Positions 29,649 through 38,099 are shown, numbered from the stretch's first letter. The stretch: 64,000 nucleotides of DNA from SLRI01 sp964393275 (GCA_964393275.1 CAYMTA010000004.1:62001-126000), one strand, 5' to 3'. A program made the numbers and translations. Notes: generated by a model from the sequence alone, not told the origin.

Positions 29649-29700
29649 GAGCGATGGGGACACCTCCTTTTTTGGAGCGATGGGGACACCTCCTTTTTTG
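29649..29700. repeat. two perfect tandem 26-bp units
   Basis: The unit GAGCGATGGGGACACCTCC plus TTTTTTG occurs twice without mismatch (29649-29674 and 29675-29700). The GGGGACACC and poly-T pattern resembles sequences flanking REP-associated tyrosine transposases, from memory. It lies between the IS-like end and the distal grxD fragment. Confidence 0.7.
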
Positions 29701-29873
29701 CCTTCGGCGCTCCATCGCCACAAAGAACGCGCGCCGCTCACCCGCACCATCCGCAAAGTTACGGAGGGGCCACGGAGAGACGCTGCCTCTCGGGTCCTTT
29801 TTTTCCACACCGACTGCTCGTCACGCGCCCGGACCCGACCGAATTCAGCCTACCACGTTACCACTAACCACCG
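29701..29873. other. islet segment without a gene
   Basis: A stretch of mixed composition with a run of seven T at about 29802-29808 and no supported reading frame. It joins abruptly at 29874 to the grxD fragment. Confidence 0.5.
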
Positions 29874-29988
29874 CCCCCAGCTCTACGTCAAGGGCGAGTT
29901 CATCGGCGGCTTCGACATCGTCCGCGAAATGGCCGAGAACGCCGAGCTGCAGGAGACGCTGAAGGAGAAGGGCGTGGCGGCGGCCTGA
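29874..29988 (+). pseudogene. grxD: truncated 3' end of grxD (distal repeat copy)
   Basis: This encodes the last 37 codons of the glutaredoxin (QLYVKGEFIGGFDIVREMAE to the stop) without the active-site part and without a start. Compared with the intact gene it has NAE for NGE near the end. A perfect terminator-like hairpin follows 20 bp after the stop, while none follows the intact copy, so this is probably the ancestral gene end displaced by insertion. Confidence 0.9.
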
Positions 29989-30008
29989 ACGGTAGCATAG
30001 GAAAAGAG

Positions 30009-30031
30009 ACGGGGAGGATGATCCTCCCCGT
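30009..30031 (+). terminator. hairpin terminator after the displaced grxD end
   Basis: ACGGGGAGGA and TCCTCCCCGT form a perfect 10-bp stem with a TGA loop; a GTTTTTG run follows 10 bp later, a weak but plausible intrinsic terminator. Confidence 0.65.
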
Positions 30032-30080
30032 GCCCCACCGGTTTTTGTCCGCTTCCGTCGTGCAGAAAGACGGAAGGGGC

Positions 30081-30103
30081 CCGGGGAAACTCAGTTTCCC
30101 CGG
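30081..30103. terminator. perfect 11-bp hairpin between convergent genes
   Basis: CCGGGGAAACT and AGTTTCCCCGG pair perfectly around a single C. It lies 5 bp past the stop of the leftward DUF3108 gene and after the grxD fragment, so it could end transcription from both sides. Confidence 0.6.
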
Positions 30104-30108
30104 ACATC

Positions 30109-30897
30109 CTACCCGTGTTCCTCGCTCACCAGCTCGATCGAGCTTTCGATCGCCGAATCCCTGGAGCGGATGAGCAGCGGCATCGGCATGGGCTCCATGC
30201 TGGCGTAGGCGTCGATCCAGATGGGCGGCTGGCCCGGCATCGTGACCAGCATGTCGCCCTGCTCGAAGCCGGAGAGGCCGCGGAGCGCCGCGGTCAGGTG
30301 GTAGGCGTCGCGCTTCTTGCCCGCGACCTCGACCGTCGTGCGGCCCTGATAGACGGTCTCGAGGTCGGCGCGCTTGCGGCCATCGAAGACCGGCAGGGTC
30401 ATGGCCGCGTCCGGGGCGGGCTCGTGGGCCAGCCAGTCGCTCAAGGTGAGCAGGGCCGCCAGGGGGTCGATCGAGGGATCGCGCAGGGCCGGCGGCACCG
30501 GGCTCTCGCGCTCGCGGCCGCGATGGCGAACGACCAGGTTCTCGAGGCTGCCGTCGGCGGCGAAGGTGAGCTCGGTCTCGCGCGTCCGGTCGGGCTTGGT
30601 GTAGAGGGCGCTGAACCGCAAGGGGCGGGGAGCGCCGTCGCCGACCCTGACCTCGGCGGTCAGATCGGTGCGATGGTCGCCGGCGATGAAGGCGGCGAGG
30701 CCGCGATTGCGCATCACCATCTGGACCCGCGCCAGGCCGTCGGCGCAGCGCAGGCCGAGCGCCAGATCGGCGAAGGCCACGCCGCCGGCGCTCATGGTGT
30801 AGGCGAGGTCGCGATCGGCAATCGCGGCGCAGTCGGCGCGCACGGCGCCGGCGAGGAGCGTCAGGCCGAGACCGAGGAGAAGTCCGCGCCGCGCCGT
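30109..30897 (-). CDS. DUF3108-type exported protein with apparent ACG start
   Basis: From the first usual start (GTG 30843) the protein is 244 aa: DUF3108-like beta-rich sequence (YTMSAGGVAFADLALGLRC, FDGRKRADLETVYQG). These proteins are periplasmic or envelope-associated and of unknown function. In frame upstream lies a convincing signal peptide, ARRGLLLGLGLTLLAGAVRA, which begins exactly at an ACG codon (30897-30895); a single T in place of C would make ATG. No ATG, GTG or TTG exists in that frame between 30843 and the rpsD coding region. The gene starts 46 bp after the rpsD stop. Confidence 0.7.
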   Translation of the reverse strand, partial: TARRGLLLGLGLTLLAGAVRADCAAIADRDLAYTMSAGGVAFADLALGLRCADGLARVQMVMRNRGLAAFIAGDHRTDLTAEVRVGDGAPRPLRFSALYTKPDRTRETELTFAADGSLENLVVRHRGRERESPVPPALRDPSIDPLAALLTLSDWLAHEPAPDAAMTLPVFDGRKRADLETVYQGRTTVEVAGKKRDAYHLTAALRGLSGFEQGDMLVTMPGQPPIWIDAYASMEPMPMPLLIRSRDSAIESSIELVSEEHG

Positions 30898-30943
30898 GGG
30901 CCAGGGCCCGAAGGCCCTCGCCGGGAGCGGCGCCTGGTGCTCG

Positions 30944-31558
30944 TCAGCGCGAGTAGTATTCGATGACGAGGTTCGGCTCCATCTGCACGGGATAGGGCAC
31001 GTCCGAGAGCTTCGGCACGCGGACGAACTGGCCCTTCAGCGCCTTGGTGTCGACGGCGAGGTATTCCGGCACGTCGCGCTCCGGGCGGGCCACGGCCTCG
31101 AGCACCATCGGGATGTTCTGCGCCTTCTCGCGCAGCTCGATGATGTCGCCTTCGCGCAGGCGGTAGGACGGGATGTTGACCCGCTTGCCGTTCACCTTCA
31201 CGTGGCCGTGGTTGATGAACTGCCGGGCGGCGAAGATGGTCGGCACGAAGTTGAAGCGGAAGAGCGTGATGTCGAGGCGCCGCTCGAGCAGGCCGATCAG
31301 GTTCTCGGCCGTGTCGCCCCGGGTCTTGCTGGCTTCCTCGTACGCGCTGCGGAACTGCCGCTCGCTCATGTTGGCGTAGTACTTCTTCAGCTTCTGCTTG
31401 GCGGCGAGCTGGTTGGCGAAGTCGGACATCTTGCGCCGCTTCTGGCCGTGCTCGCCCGGACCGTAGTCGCGCCGGGCCAGGGGACTCTTGGTGCGACCCC
31501 AGAGATTCACCCCGAGGCGGCGGCAGATCTTGGACTTAGCCTGGATACGCTTGGTCAT
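30944..31558 (-). CDS. rpsD: 30S ribosomal protein S4
   Basis: This 204-aa primary 16S rRNA-binding protein nucleates 30S assembly. The N-terminal segment RIQAKSKICRRLGVNLWG and GEHGQKRRKMSDF are S4 signatures; the S4 RNA-binding domain spans RRLDITLFRFNFVPTIFAAR through HVKVNGKRVNIPSYRL. The ATG at 31558 is the usual start; the longer frame is a leader extension. It has its own promoter about 110 bp upstream and stands outside any ribosomal-protein operon. Confidence 0.97.
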   Translation of the reverse strand: MTKRIQAKSKICRRLGVNLWGRTKSPLARRDYGPGEHGQKRRKMSDFANQLAAKQKLKKYYANMSERQFRSAYEEASKTRGDTAENLIGLLERRLDITLFRFNFVPTIFAARQFINHGHVKVNGKRVNIPSYRLREGDIIELREKAQNIPMVLEAVARPERDVPEYLAVDTKALKGQFVRVPKLSDVPYPVQMEPNLVIEYYSR

Positions 31559-31669
31559 CGGCCCCGATTTGCAGAAGCGGTGTAAGGGAACGTCGCCTTT
31601 TGGCGCCGGCAATCGATCGTGGCGCGCACAAAGCAACGCAGCCGGGGAAGGCCCCCGGCCGATGCCGCG

Positions 31670-31698
31670 CTTCTAGTCCGACGCCCCGTGCTTGTCAA
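31670..31698 (-). promoter_or_regulatory. sigma-70 promoter of rpsD
   Basis: On the minus strand TTGACA (31698-31693) and TAGAAG (31675-31670) are separated by exactly 17 bp. Transcription would begin near 31663, giving a leader of about 105 nt before the rpsD ATG. Confidence 0.65.
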
Positions 31699-31726
31699 AG
31701 GCTTTGCACCATGCCGGAAATGCCAT

Positions 31727-32506
31727 TCAACGCCGGCGGTCGGGATTGCCGCGCCGCCGCTGCTGCACCTCGCTGAAGGCGGAAGCCAGGATGCCGGCCG
31801 GCAGGGCGATCAGGACGATCCCGGCGACCGCGGTCAGGCCGGCGAAGATGCGGCCCGGCACGGTCAGCGGAATGGCGTCGCCATAGCCGACCGTGGTCAG
31901 GGTCGCGACCGACCACCACATCGCCCGCGGGATCGAGCCGAAATCCTCGGGCTGGACCGATGCCTCGAAGAGATAGAGCAGGGTCGAGCTGACGAGCAGC
32001 AGAAGAAAGCCGACGAGCAGGCTGAGCCCGAGCTCGTAGCTGCGCGAGAGCAGCGCCTCGAGCATGTCGTGCAAGGCCAGCGAGAACGGCCCGAGCCGGG
32101 CGAGCCGCACGAGCCGCAGCAGGCGGACCAGCCGCAGGACCAGGGTCTGCGTGCCGACGAGCAGGAAGATGACCGGCAGGATCGCCACCAGATCGAGCAG
32201 GGCGACCGGGGTCATCGCGTAGCGCAGGGCCGCGCGCCAGCCGGTGCCGTAGCGGCCGCTCTCGGGCGCTATCCAGAGGCGCACGGCATACTCGATCAAA
32301 AAGAGCGTCGCGAACACCCATTCGCACCCGGTGAAGAGGGCACCGTGGTCCAGATAGATCTCCGGCTCGGTCTCCAGCACGGCCACCACGCAGGATGCGA
32401 GGATCAGGCCCGCGACCAGCATGTTGCCCGGCGCCAACCCGCGCTCGCGCCGGCCGAGCGGATCGAATTGGTGATAGAACCAGGTGCGGATGCTGACGCG
32501 GGCCAT
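31727..32506 (-). CDS. voltage-gated potassium channel-like protein (six TM)
   Basis: This 259-aa channel has an S1-S4 sensor and pore. The S4-like helix LVLRLVRLLRLVRLARLG carries arginines at every third position (about 118-135). The selectivity filter TTVGYGD lies near residue 205, flanked by a pore helix (PRAMWWSVATL) and S6. The ATG at 32506 (MARVSIRTW) was chosen; the long open frame upstream is antisense to other genes. It has a short cytoplasmic tail and no RCK domain. Confidence 0.88.
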   Translation of the reverse strand: MARVSIRTWFYHQFDPLGRRERGLAPGNMLVAGLILASCVVAVLETEPEIYLDHGALFTGCEWVFATLFLIEYAVRLWIAPESGRYGTGWRAALRYAMTPVALLDLVAILPVIFLLVGTQTLVLRLVRLLRLVRLARLGPFSLALHDMLEALLSRSYELGLSLLVGFLLLLVSSTLLYLFEASVQPEDFGSIPRAMWWSVATLTTVGYGDAIPLTVPGRIFAGLTAVAGIVLIALPAGILASAFSEVQQRRRGNPDRRR

Positions 32507-32692
32507 GCGGGGACCACCGGCTGTGCTCGGGCTGTCACGCTTGCTACCAGCCAGGGCCGCCGCTTGCGAGCGCCACTCTCGCGGCCGGGGGCGGGCTCGC
32601 TCGGCAAGCGGATGACGAGGCCGAGCCTGCGGGCACCTCCGCGCCCTCGTCGGAGGTTGGCGAAATCGACGTGAAAGCGGTAGGGTGGGGCC

Positions 32693-33181
32693 ATGAGCGC
32701 CGACCTCGACGACCTCTATGCGCGCGACTTCTATGCCTGGACCCGTCGCCAGGCCGAGGCGCTGCGCCGTGCCGAGGCCGAGCGGATCAACACCAGCGAG
32801 CCGATCGACTGGATGCATCTGGCGGAGGAAGTGGAGGATTTGGGCCAGGAGCAGCGCCGCGCCATCTTGAGTCAACTCGAACGGCTGATCCAGCATTTGC
32901 TCGAGCTCGAGTTCGCCAGGAACCGGGCACCTCGTCGACAGTGGCTCCTGACCATCGACAATGCCCGGGCCGAGATCGACCGGCGCTGGACCACGACCAT
33001 CGCCCGCGAGATCGCGCCGGCTCTCGCCACCGCCCACCGCCGCGGCCGGCGAGCCGCAGCACTCGAGCTCGAGGATCACGGCGAGCCGGAGACGGCGCGG
33101 GCCTTGCCCGAAGGCGTGCACTACACGCTGGAGCAACTGCTCGACGAGGGGTGGTATCCGGGCGCGACAGAAAGAGCTTGA
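32693..33181 (+). CDS. DUF29 family protein
   Basis: A 162-aa protein with the DUF29 pattern: LYARDFYAWTRRQAEALR, IDWMHLAEEVEDLGQEQRRA and LERLIQHLLELEF, all helical and charged, with no TM segment. DUF29 proteins are widespread in cyanobacteria and proteobacteria, often in accessory regions; their function is not established. It is convergent with the toxin gene, 16 bp away. Confidence 0.85.
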   Translation: MSADLDDLYARDFYAWTRRQAEALRRAEAERINTSEPIDWMHLAEEVEDLGQEQRRAILSQLERLIQHLLELEFARNRAPRRQWLLTIDNARAEIDRRWTTTIAREIAPALATAHRRGRRAAALELEDHGEPETARALPEGVHYTLEQLLDEGWYPGATERA

Positions 33182-33197
33182 GCTTCGACCGCGCGGG

Positions 33198-33710
33198 TCA
33201 TTCTCCGACCATCCGCCTGATCGTCCCGAGCGGCAGGAACAAGCGCCGCGGCGCCTGCTCGAATCGCAGAAAACCGAATTTCCGGTAGAATCCCGCTGCC
33301 GCCTCGTCCCTCGCCTCGACGACCACCGCGTGGACGGCGAGGGCTTGGCTCGCACCGAGCACGCGAACGAGAGCATCGACCAGGAGGTGCACGCCGAGAC
33401 CGGCGCCCTGGGCGCCAGCGTCGACGGCGAGACGGCCGAGCAGGACCGCCGGCACCGGATAGCGCGGCAGCCGCCGGGCCTGGACCTGCGGCAGTCCGTC
33501 CCTGCAGAAGCTCGCGGCACTCAGGCTGTAGTAGCCCTGCACCGTCGGATCATCGGGCCGCGATGCCACGAAGACCCGCGCCATGTCCCGTCTGATGTCC
33601 TGTGTGGCGAGCTCGCGAATGTATCGGTCGAGCTCCGGCGCACCGCACGAGAAGCCACTTCGGTCGTGCTTGCGGCCGTCGAGCGGTGCCACCACCCAGC
33701 CATCCGGCAT
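33198..33710 (-). CDS. GNAT-family toxin of a type II toxin-antitoxin pair (TacT-like)
   Basis: This 170-aa acetyltransferase has the TacT/AtaT layout: FSCGAPELDRYIRELATQD, VQGYYSLSAASF and the acetyl-CoA loop AQGAGLGVHLL, with a late FYRKFGF. In this family the enzyme acetylates aminoacyl-tRNA and is neutralised by a ribbon-helix-helix partner. Its ATG overlaps the TGA of the antitoxin gene, the usual coupling. Confidence 0.87.
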   Translation of the reverse strand: MPDGWVVAPLDGRKHDRSGFSCGAPELDRYIRELATQDIRRDMARVFVASRPDDPTVQGYYSLSAASFCRDGLPQVQARRLPRYPVPAVLLGRLAVDAGAQGAGLGVHLLVDALVRVLGASQALAVHAVVVEARDEAAAGFYRKFGFLRFEQAPRRLFLPLGTIRRMVGE

Positions 33711-34030
33711 CAGGGTCGATCGGGTGCCGCGCCCCTCGTGTCGATCCTGTCCTCGCCCTCCATCCGGTATCGCCGATAGGCCTCACGCAGCGCCGCATTC
33801 GGCGCTGGCGGGTCGAGGAGCGCGTCGTAGAACAGCCGCCAGTCCGCCTCGGCCAAGGCAGTGACCTCGGCATCCCGGATCACCTTCTCCGCTTCCTCGA
33901 GCGCCGTCTCGAGAACGAACTGGCTGACCGACTTGCGCCGATAGAAGGCGGCACGCTGCAAGGTGCTCTTCGCCCGCGCATCGAGCCGAACCTGCAGGCG
34001 ATTGTCCTTGCTCCCCAATGCTTCGGCCAT
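33710..34030 (-). CDS. DUF1778 ribbon-helix-helix antitoxin (TacA-like)
   Basis: This 106-aa DUF1778 antitoxin has an N-terminal RHH DNA-binding part (NRLQVRLDARAKSTLQRAA, SVSQFVLETALEEAEKVI) and a C-terminal toxin-wrapping tail (WRLFYDALLDPPAPNAALRE). The ATG at 34030 fits the family N-terminus. It precedes and overlaps the toxin gene. TacA-type proteins repress their own promoter, and an inverted repeat lies about 30 bp upstream. Confidence 0.88.
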   Translation of the reverse strand: MAEALGSKDNRLQVRLDARAKSTLQRAAFYRRKSVSQFVLETALEEAEKVIRDAEVTALAEADWRLFYDALLDPPAPNAALREAYRRYRMEGEDRIDTRGAAPDRP

Positions 34031-34060
34031 GGCGTCGCTCCATCGGTCATGCGGGTCAAA

Positions 34061-34079
34061 TGTGCTCACAAACGGCACA
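34061..34079 (-). promoter_or_regulatory. inverted repeat upstream of the toxin-antitoxin operon
   Basis: TGTGC and GCACA arms separated by 9 bp lie 31-49 bp upstream of the antitoxin start, where an autoregulatory RHH operator would be expected. The arms are short, so this is only suggestive. Confidence 0.35.
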
Positions 34080-34248
34080 CAAAGCAAGTGCTGCGGGCTG
34101 CATCGCACAACGCCACACGCTTTCTCGACTTTTTCCAGTTCCAGGGAGTCTGGTCCCCGATTGCCAAGCGCCGGCCCGGCGGCTAGCGCAAGGGCCGGAA
34201 AATGCCGTGCTTGCCGGCCGCCCGTCGAAACTTCAAAGGTGCCTCGCC

Positions 34249-35547
34249 ATGCCGCTCCCGCCCCGGATGCCGTTTCGGCCAAAGCCCGCGCTCCTGGCGC
34301 TCGCCGCATTCGCGGCACTGGCGCCCGCAAGGGCCGAGGCGGCCGAGCCGGCCGCGGTCGTCTCGACCTACGCCGACTTGGCGCTCGCCGGCTATGCGGA
34401 TTCGCTGGCCACGGCCGAGGCGCTGGACGCGGCGATCCAGGCCTTTCTGGCCGCGCCATCGGCCAATGGCCTCGCGGTCGCCCGCAAGGCCTGGCTGGCG
34501 GCGCGCGTCCCCTACCCGCAGACTGAGGCCTTCCGCTTCGGCAACGTGCTGGTCGACGAATGGGAGGGCAAGGTGAACTCCTGGCCGCTCGACGAGGGGC
34601 TGATCGACTATGTCGATGGCGGGCTCTACGGCGAGACCAGCGATCTGAACGCCTTCTACACCGCCAACATCATCGCCGACCCGGTGCTGCGGGTTGGCGG
34701 CCAGAGCGTCGACGCGACCGTCATCGACGGCGACGTGATCCGCGCGCTGCACGAGATCGATTCGGTCGAGGCCAATGTCAGCATGGGCTACCACGCGATC
34801 GAGTTCCTGCTCTGGGGCCAGGATCTGAACGGCACGGGACCCGGCGCCGGCGAGCGGCCCTGGACCGACTACGCCCGGGGCGAAACCTGCACCGGCGGCC
34901 ATTGCGACCGGCGCGCCGCCTATCTCGAAGCCGCGAGCGGGCTCTTGGTGGCCGACCTCGCCGACATGGTGGCGCTCTGGGCCGATGACGGGGCTGCCCG
35001 GACCACGCTCACCGACGCGGCGCCGGCCGAGGGCATCGCCGCCATGCTGATCGGCATGGGCAGCCTCTCCTACGGCGAGCTGGCGGGCGAGCGGATGCAG
35101 CTCGGCCTCCTGCTGCACGATCCCGAGGAGGAGCAGGACTGCTTCTCGGACAACACCCACAACTCGCATTATTACGACGGCGTGGGCATCCAAAACGTCT
35201 ATCTCGGCCGCTACCGGCGGATCGACGGCAGCCTGGTCGAGGGCCCGGCGCTGGCCGATCTGGTGGCGGCCGCCGACCCGGCGCTCGACGCCGAGATCAG
35301 GGCGAAGCTCGGCGTCTCAGTGGCGGCGCTGGGTGCGATCAAGGCCGAGGCCGATTCCGGCGGCATGGCCTATGACCAGATGATCGGCGAGGGCAACGAG
35401 GCGGGCAACGCGCTGGTCCAAAGGGCGATCGACGCCCTGGTCGACCAGACCCGCTCGATCGAGCGGGCGGTCGCCGTGCTCGACCTCGAAGGGGTCGAGT
35501 TCGAAGGCTCGGACAGCCTCGACCAGCCCGGCGCCGTCTTCCAGTGA
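34249..35547 (+). CDS. imelysin family protein (peptidase M75, IrpA-like)
   Basis: This 432-aa periplasmic protein has a signal peptide (KPALLALAAFAALAPARA) and the imelysin core. The GxHxxE motif is intact in MGYHAIEFLLWGQDL; NSWPLDEGLIDYV, EEQDCFSDNTHNSHYYD and GIQNVYLGRY are family signatures. Imelysins are linked to iron uptake. AAAGGTG precedes the ATG at 34249; an internal ATG at 34267 is possible. The TGA overlaps the following GTG start, beginning a four-gene operon. Confidence 0.9.
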   Translation: MPLPPRMPFRPKPALLALAAFAALAPARAEAAEPAAVVSTYADLALAGYADSLATAEALDAAIQAFLAAPSANGLAVARKAWLAARVPYPQTEAFRFGNVLVDEWEGKVNSWPLDEGLIDYVDGGLYGETSDLNAFYTANIIADPVLRVGGQSVDATVIDGDVIRALHEIDSVEANVSMGYHAIEFLLWGQDLNGTGPGAGERPWTDYARGETCTGGHCDRRAAYLEAASGLLVADLADMVALWADDGAARTTLTDAAPAEGIAAMLIGMGSLSYGELAGERMQLGLLLHDPEEEQDCFSDNTHNSHYYDGVGIQNVYLGRYRRIDGSLVEGPALADLVAAADPALDAEIRAKLGVSVAALGAIKAEADSGGMAYDQMIGEGNEAGNALVQRAIDALVDQTRSIERAVAVLDLEGVEFEGSDSLDQPGAVFQ

Positions 35548-37025
35548 GCCTCGGCCGGGCGGTTGCCATGGGCGCCCTCCTGCTGCTGCCGCCGCTCGGC
35601 GTCCTCGCGATGAGCGCCGCCGAGCGTGCGGCGATCCTGGCGCCGACCACCGATTTCGATCACGCCGAGCGCTTCGAGCAGCTCTCCGGCGGCACCGCCA
35701 CCAACCGCCGGCGGCTCGATCGCGAGGCCTTCTCGCAACCCTCGGCCAGCCTGAAGTTCAGCGGCCGGGGCGATTTCTTCGTCGGCAACGGCTTCTTCAG
35801 GCGGCTCTGGGTCAGCTCGCCGAGCTCGACCACCTCCGCCGACGGGCTGGGGCCGCTCTACAACGCCCGCGCCTGCCAGCGCTGCCACCTCAAGGACGGC
35901 CGGGGCCACCCGCCGGCGAACGCCGACGACAACGCCGTCTCCATGTTCCTCCGCCTCTCGGTGCCGCCGACGACGGCCGAGGAGGAAGCGGCGCTCGCGG
36001 CGCACCAGATCGCCGTCGTGCCGGAGCCGACCTACGGCACCCAGCTCCAGAATTTCGCGGTCCCGGGCTACAGGGCCGAAGGGCGCATGGTGATCGACTA
36101 CGAGGAGGTGCCGGTCGAGCTCGCCGGCGGCGAGGTGGTCAACCTGCGCCGGCCGACCTACGGCATCGCCGACCTCGGCTATGGCGATCTCCGCCCCGAC
36201 GTGCTCTTGAGCCCCAGGGTCGCCCAGCCGATGATCGGGCTCGGCCTGCTCGAGGCGATCGACGACGCGGATCTTCTGGCCCGGGCCGACCCCGACGACG
36301 CCGATGGCGACGGCATCTCCGGCCGGGTCAACCGGGGCTGGAGCCCGGAGCGGGAGGACGTGGAAATCGGCCGCTTCGGCTGGAAGGCCGGCAAGGCCAC
36401 GATCGCCGACCAGGCCGCCGCCGCCATGGGGGGCGACATCGGCATCTCCAATCCGCTGGCGCCGAGCCACTGGGGCGACTGCACCGAGAGCCAGGCCGAG
36501 TGCCGGACAGCACCGCCCGGCGTGGAGGTCGCCGGCGAGCACGAGGCCGATGCCACGGTGATGGACAAGATCCTCTTCTACAGCCGCCATCTGGCGGTGC
36601 CGGCCCGCCGCGATGTCGGCGATCCCGAGGTGCTGCGCGGCAAGTCGCTCTTCTATGGCAGCGGCTGCATCGCCTGCCACACGCCGAAGCAGGCGACGCG
36701 CGGCGACTGGCCCATCGAGGGCCTCGCCGGTCAGCTCATCTGGCCCTATACCGATCTCCTCCTGCACGACATGGGCGAAGGGCTCGCCGACGGCCGGCCC
36801 GAGGACGAGGCCTCGGGCCGCGAATGGCGCACCCAGCCGCTCTGGGGCATCGGCATGACCGAGACCGTCAACGACCACACCTACTTTCTCCATGACGGCC
36901 GGGCCCGCAACCTGACCGAGGCGATCCTCTGGCACGGCGGCGAGGCGGAGGCGGCGCGCGAGGCCTTCCGCCTGATGCCGGCCGAGGACCGTGCCGCCCT
37001 GCTCGCCTTCCTGGGCTCGCTGTGA
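35544..37025 (+). CDS. di-haem oxidoreductase/peroxidase-like protein (DHOR, DUF1111)
   Basis: This 493-aa c-type cytochrome protein has an N-terminal signal or anchor (AVAMGALLLLPPLGVLAMSA). Haem-binding motifs CQRCH (near residue 111) and CIACH (near 374) are both present, with GRGDFFVGNGFFRRLWV typical of the DHOR family. The GTG start overlaps the imelysin TGA (GTGA), and its own TGA overlaps the next GTG. It probably handles electrons or iron redox in the periplasm as part of the imelysin system. Confidence 0.88.
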   Translation: MSLGRAVAMGALLLLPPLGVLAMSAAERAAILAPTTDFDHAERFEQLSGGTATNRRRLDREAFSQPSASLKFSGRGDFFVGNGFFRRLWVSSPSSTTSADGLGPLYNARACQRCHLKDGRGHPPANADDNAVSMFLRLSVPPTTAEEEAALAAHQIAVVPEPTYGTQLQNFAVPGYRAEGRMVIDYEEVPVELAGGEVVNLRRPTYGIADLGYGDLRPDVLLSPRVAQPMIGLGLLEAIDDADLLARADPDDADGDGISGRVNRGWSPEREDVEIGRFGWKAGKATIADQAAAAMGGDIGISNPLAPSHWGDCTESQAECRTAPPGVEVAGEHEADATVMDKILFYSRHLAVPARRDVGDPEVLRGKSLFYGSGCIACHTPKQATRGDWPIEGLAGQLIWPYTDLLLHDMGEGLADGRPEDEASGREWRTQPLWGIGMTETVNDHTYFLHDGRARNLTEAILWHGGEAEAAREAFRLMPAEDRAALLAFLGSL

Positions 37026-38098
37026 GCCGTCGCCCGGCGCTGCCGCTCGCCCTGGCCCTCCTTTCGGCCTTGCCTCTGGGCCTCCATGCGGCCGAGCTCG
37101 GCGAGGCGGCCTACGCCCGGACGGCCACCGCCCTTACCGACGCCGTGGCGCTCCCCGCGGTCGATGCCCTCGGTGCCGCCAGCGCCGGCTTCGCGACGCA
37201 AATGGCCGACTTCTGCGCCACCGCCGATGGCGATCCTTGGCCCGTGCAGGCGGGCTTCCTCGGGCTCATGGATGCCTGGCAGCACGTCCAGCCGCTCGAT
37301 TTCGGCCCGCTCCGCCAGGACGCCGGCCCGGCGCGGTTCCAGTACTGGCCGGACCGCCGCGGCACCGGTGGCCGCCAGCTCGCCCAGGTGCTGGCAAGCC
37401 GGGACCCGAGCGTGACCACGGCCGCGAGCCTCGCGGACAAGAGCGTGGCGCTCGGCGATCTGCAGGCGCTCGAGCGGCTCCTGTTCGACGACGCGGCCGA
37501 AGGGACGCTCGATCCCTTCCGCTGCGCCTATGCCAGCGCCATCGCCACCCTGCAGGCCGAGCGCGCGGCAACACTGGTCCAGGACTGGGAGGTCCAGGCG
37601 GAGGCGCTGCGCACCGCCTCGACCGGCAACGAGCTCTACTACGACGCGGCGGAGGCGGCCCGCGATTACCTGGGGGCGCTGACGCACGGCCTGCAATTCG
37701 CCGTCCAGACCAAGCTCCAGCCGGTGGTCGGCGACGATCCGGCCACCGCCCGGCCGCGCGCGGCGGAAAGCTGGCGGAGCGGGCATTCCGCCCAGAACAT
37801 TGCGGCCAACCTCGCCACGCTCGAGGCGCTGGTCGCAACGCCAGACGGGTTCGGCGATCTCGCGGCCGCGGCCGGCGACCCGCTGATCGGCCGCACCTTG
37901 CAGGCCATGCTCGAGGACGCCCGGCAGGGCCTCCTCGCCCTGCCGATGCCGCTTGCCATGGCGGCCCAGGACAAGGATGGCCACGCAAAGCTCGCCGCCA
38001 TCGCCGACCTGCTCGACCGCGCCCACCGGCTCGCCGAGCATACGCTGGCGCCCACGCTCGGCCTGACCGCCGGGTTCAATGCCAGCGACGGCGACTGA
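37022..38098 (+). CDS. second imelysin family protein, degenerate GxHxxE motif
   Basis: This 358-aa exported protein has a signal peptide (LPLALALLSALPLGLHAAEL) and the imelysin-like core (WQHVQPLDFGPLRQ, YWPDRRGTGG). At the position of GxHxxE it reads DLQALE, so the His is replaced by Gln and the Gly by Asp. It is coupled by GTGA to the di-haem gene. It probably forms a partner of the first imelysin with altered metal binding. Confidence 0.85.
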   Translation: MSRRPALPLALALLSALPLGLHAAELGEAAYARTATALTDAVALPAVDALGAASAGFATQMADFCATADGDPWPVQAGFLGLMDAWQHVQPLDFGPLRQDAGPARFQYWPDRRGTGGRQLAQVLASRDPSVTTAASLADKSVALGDLQALERLLFDDAAEGTLDPFRCAYASAIATLQAERAATLVQDWEVQAEALRTASTGNELYYDAAEAARDYLGALTHGLQFAVQTKLQPVVGDDPATARPRAAESWRSGHSAQNIAANLATLEALVATPDGFGDLAAAAGDPLIGRTLQAMLEDARQGLLALPMPLAMAAQDKDGHAKLAAIADLLDRAHRLAEHTLAPTLGLTAGFNASDGD

Positions 38099-38099
38099 G

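Noticed and set aside
28250..29988. Prophage or complete integrative element
   Set aside because: Only one phage-type gene is present and there is no integrase, structural or replication gene; a remnant is the most that can be claimed.
31727..33520. 597-codon version of the potassium-channel gene
   Set aside because: The extra N-terminal part is antisense to the DUF29 gene and overlaps the toxin gene; the channel family starts at 32506.
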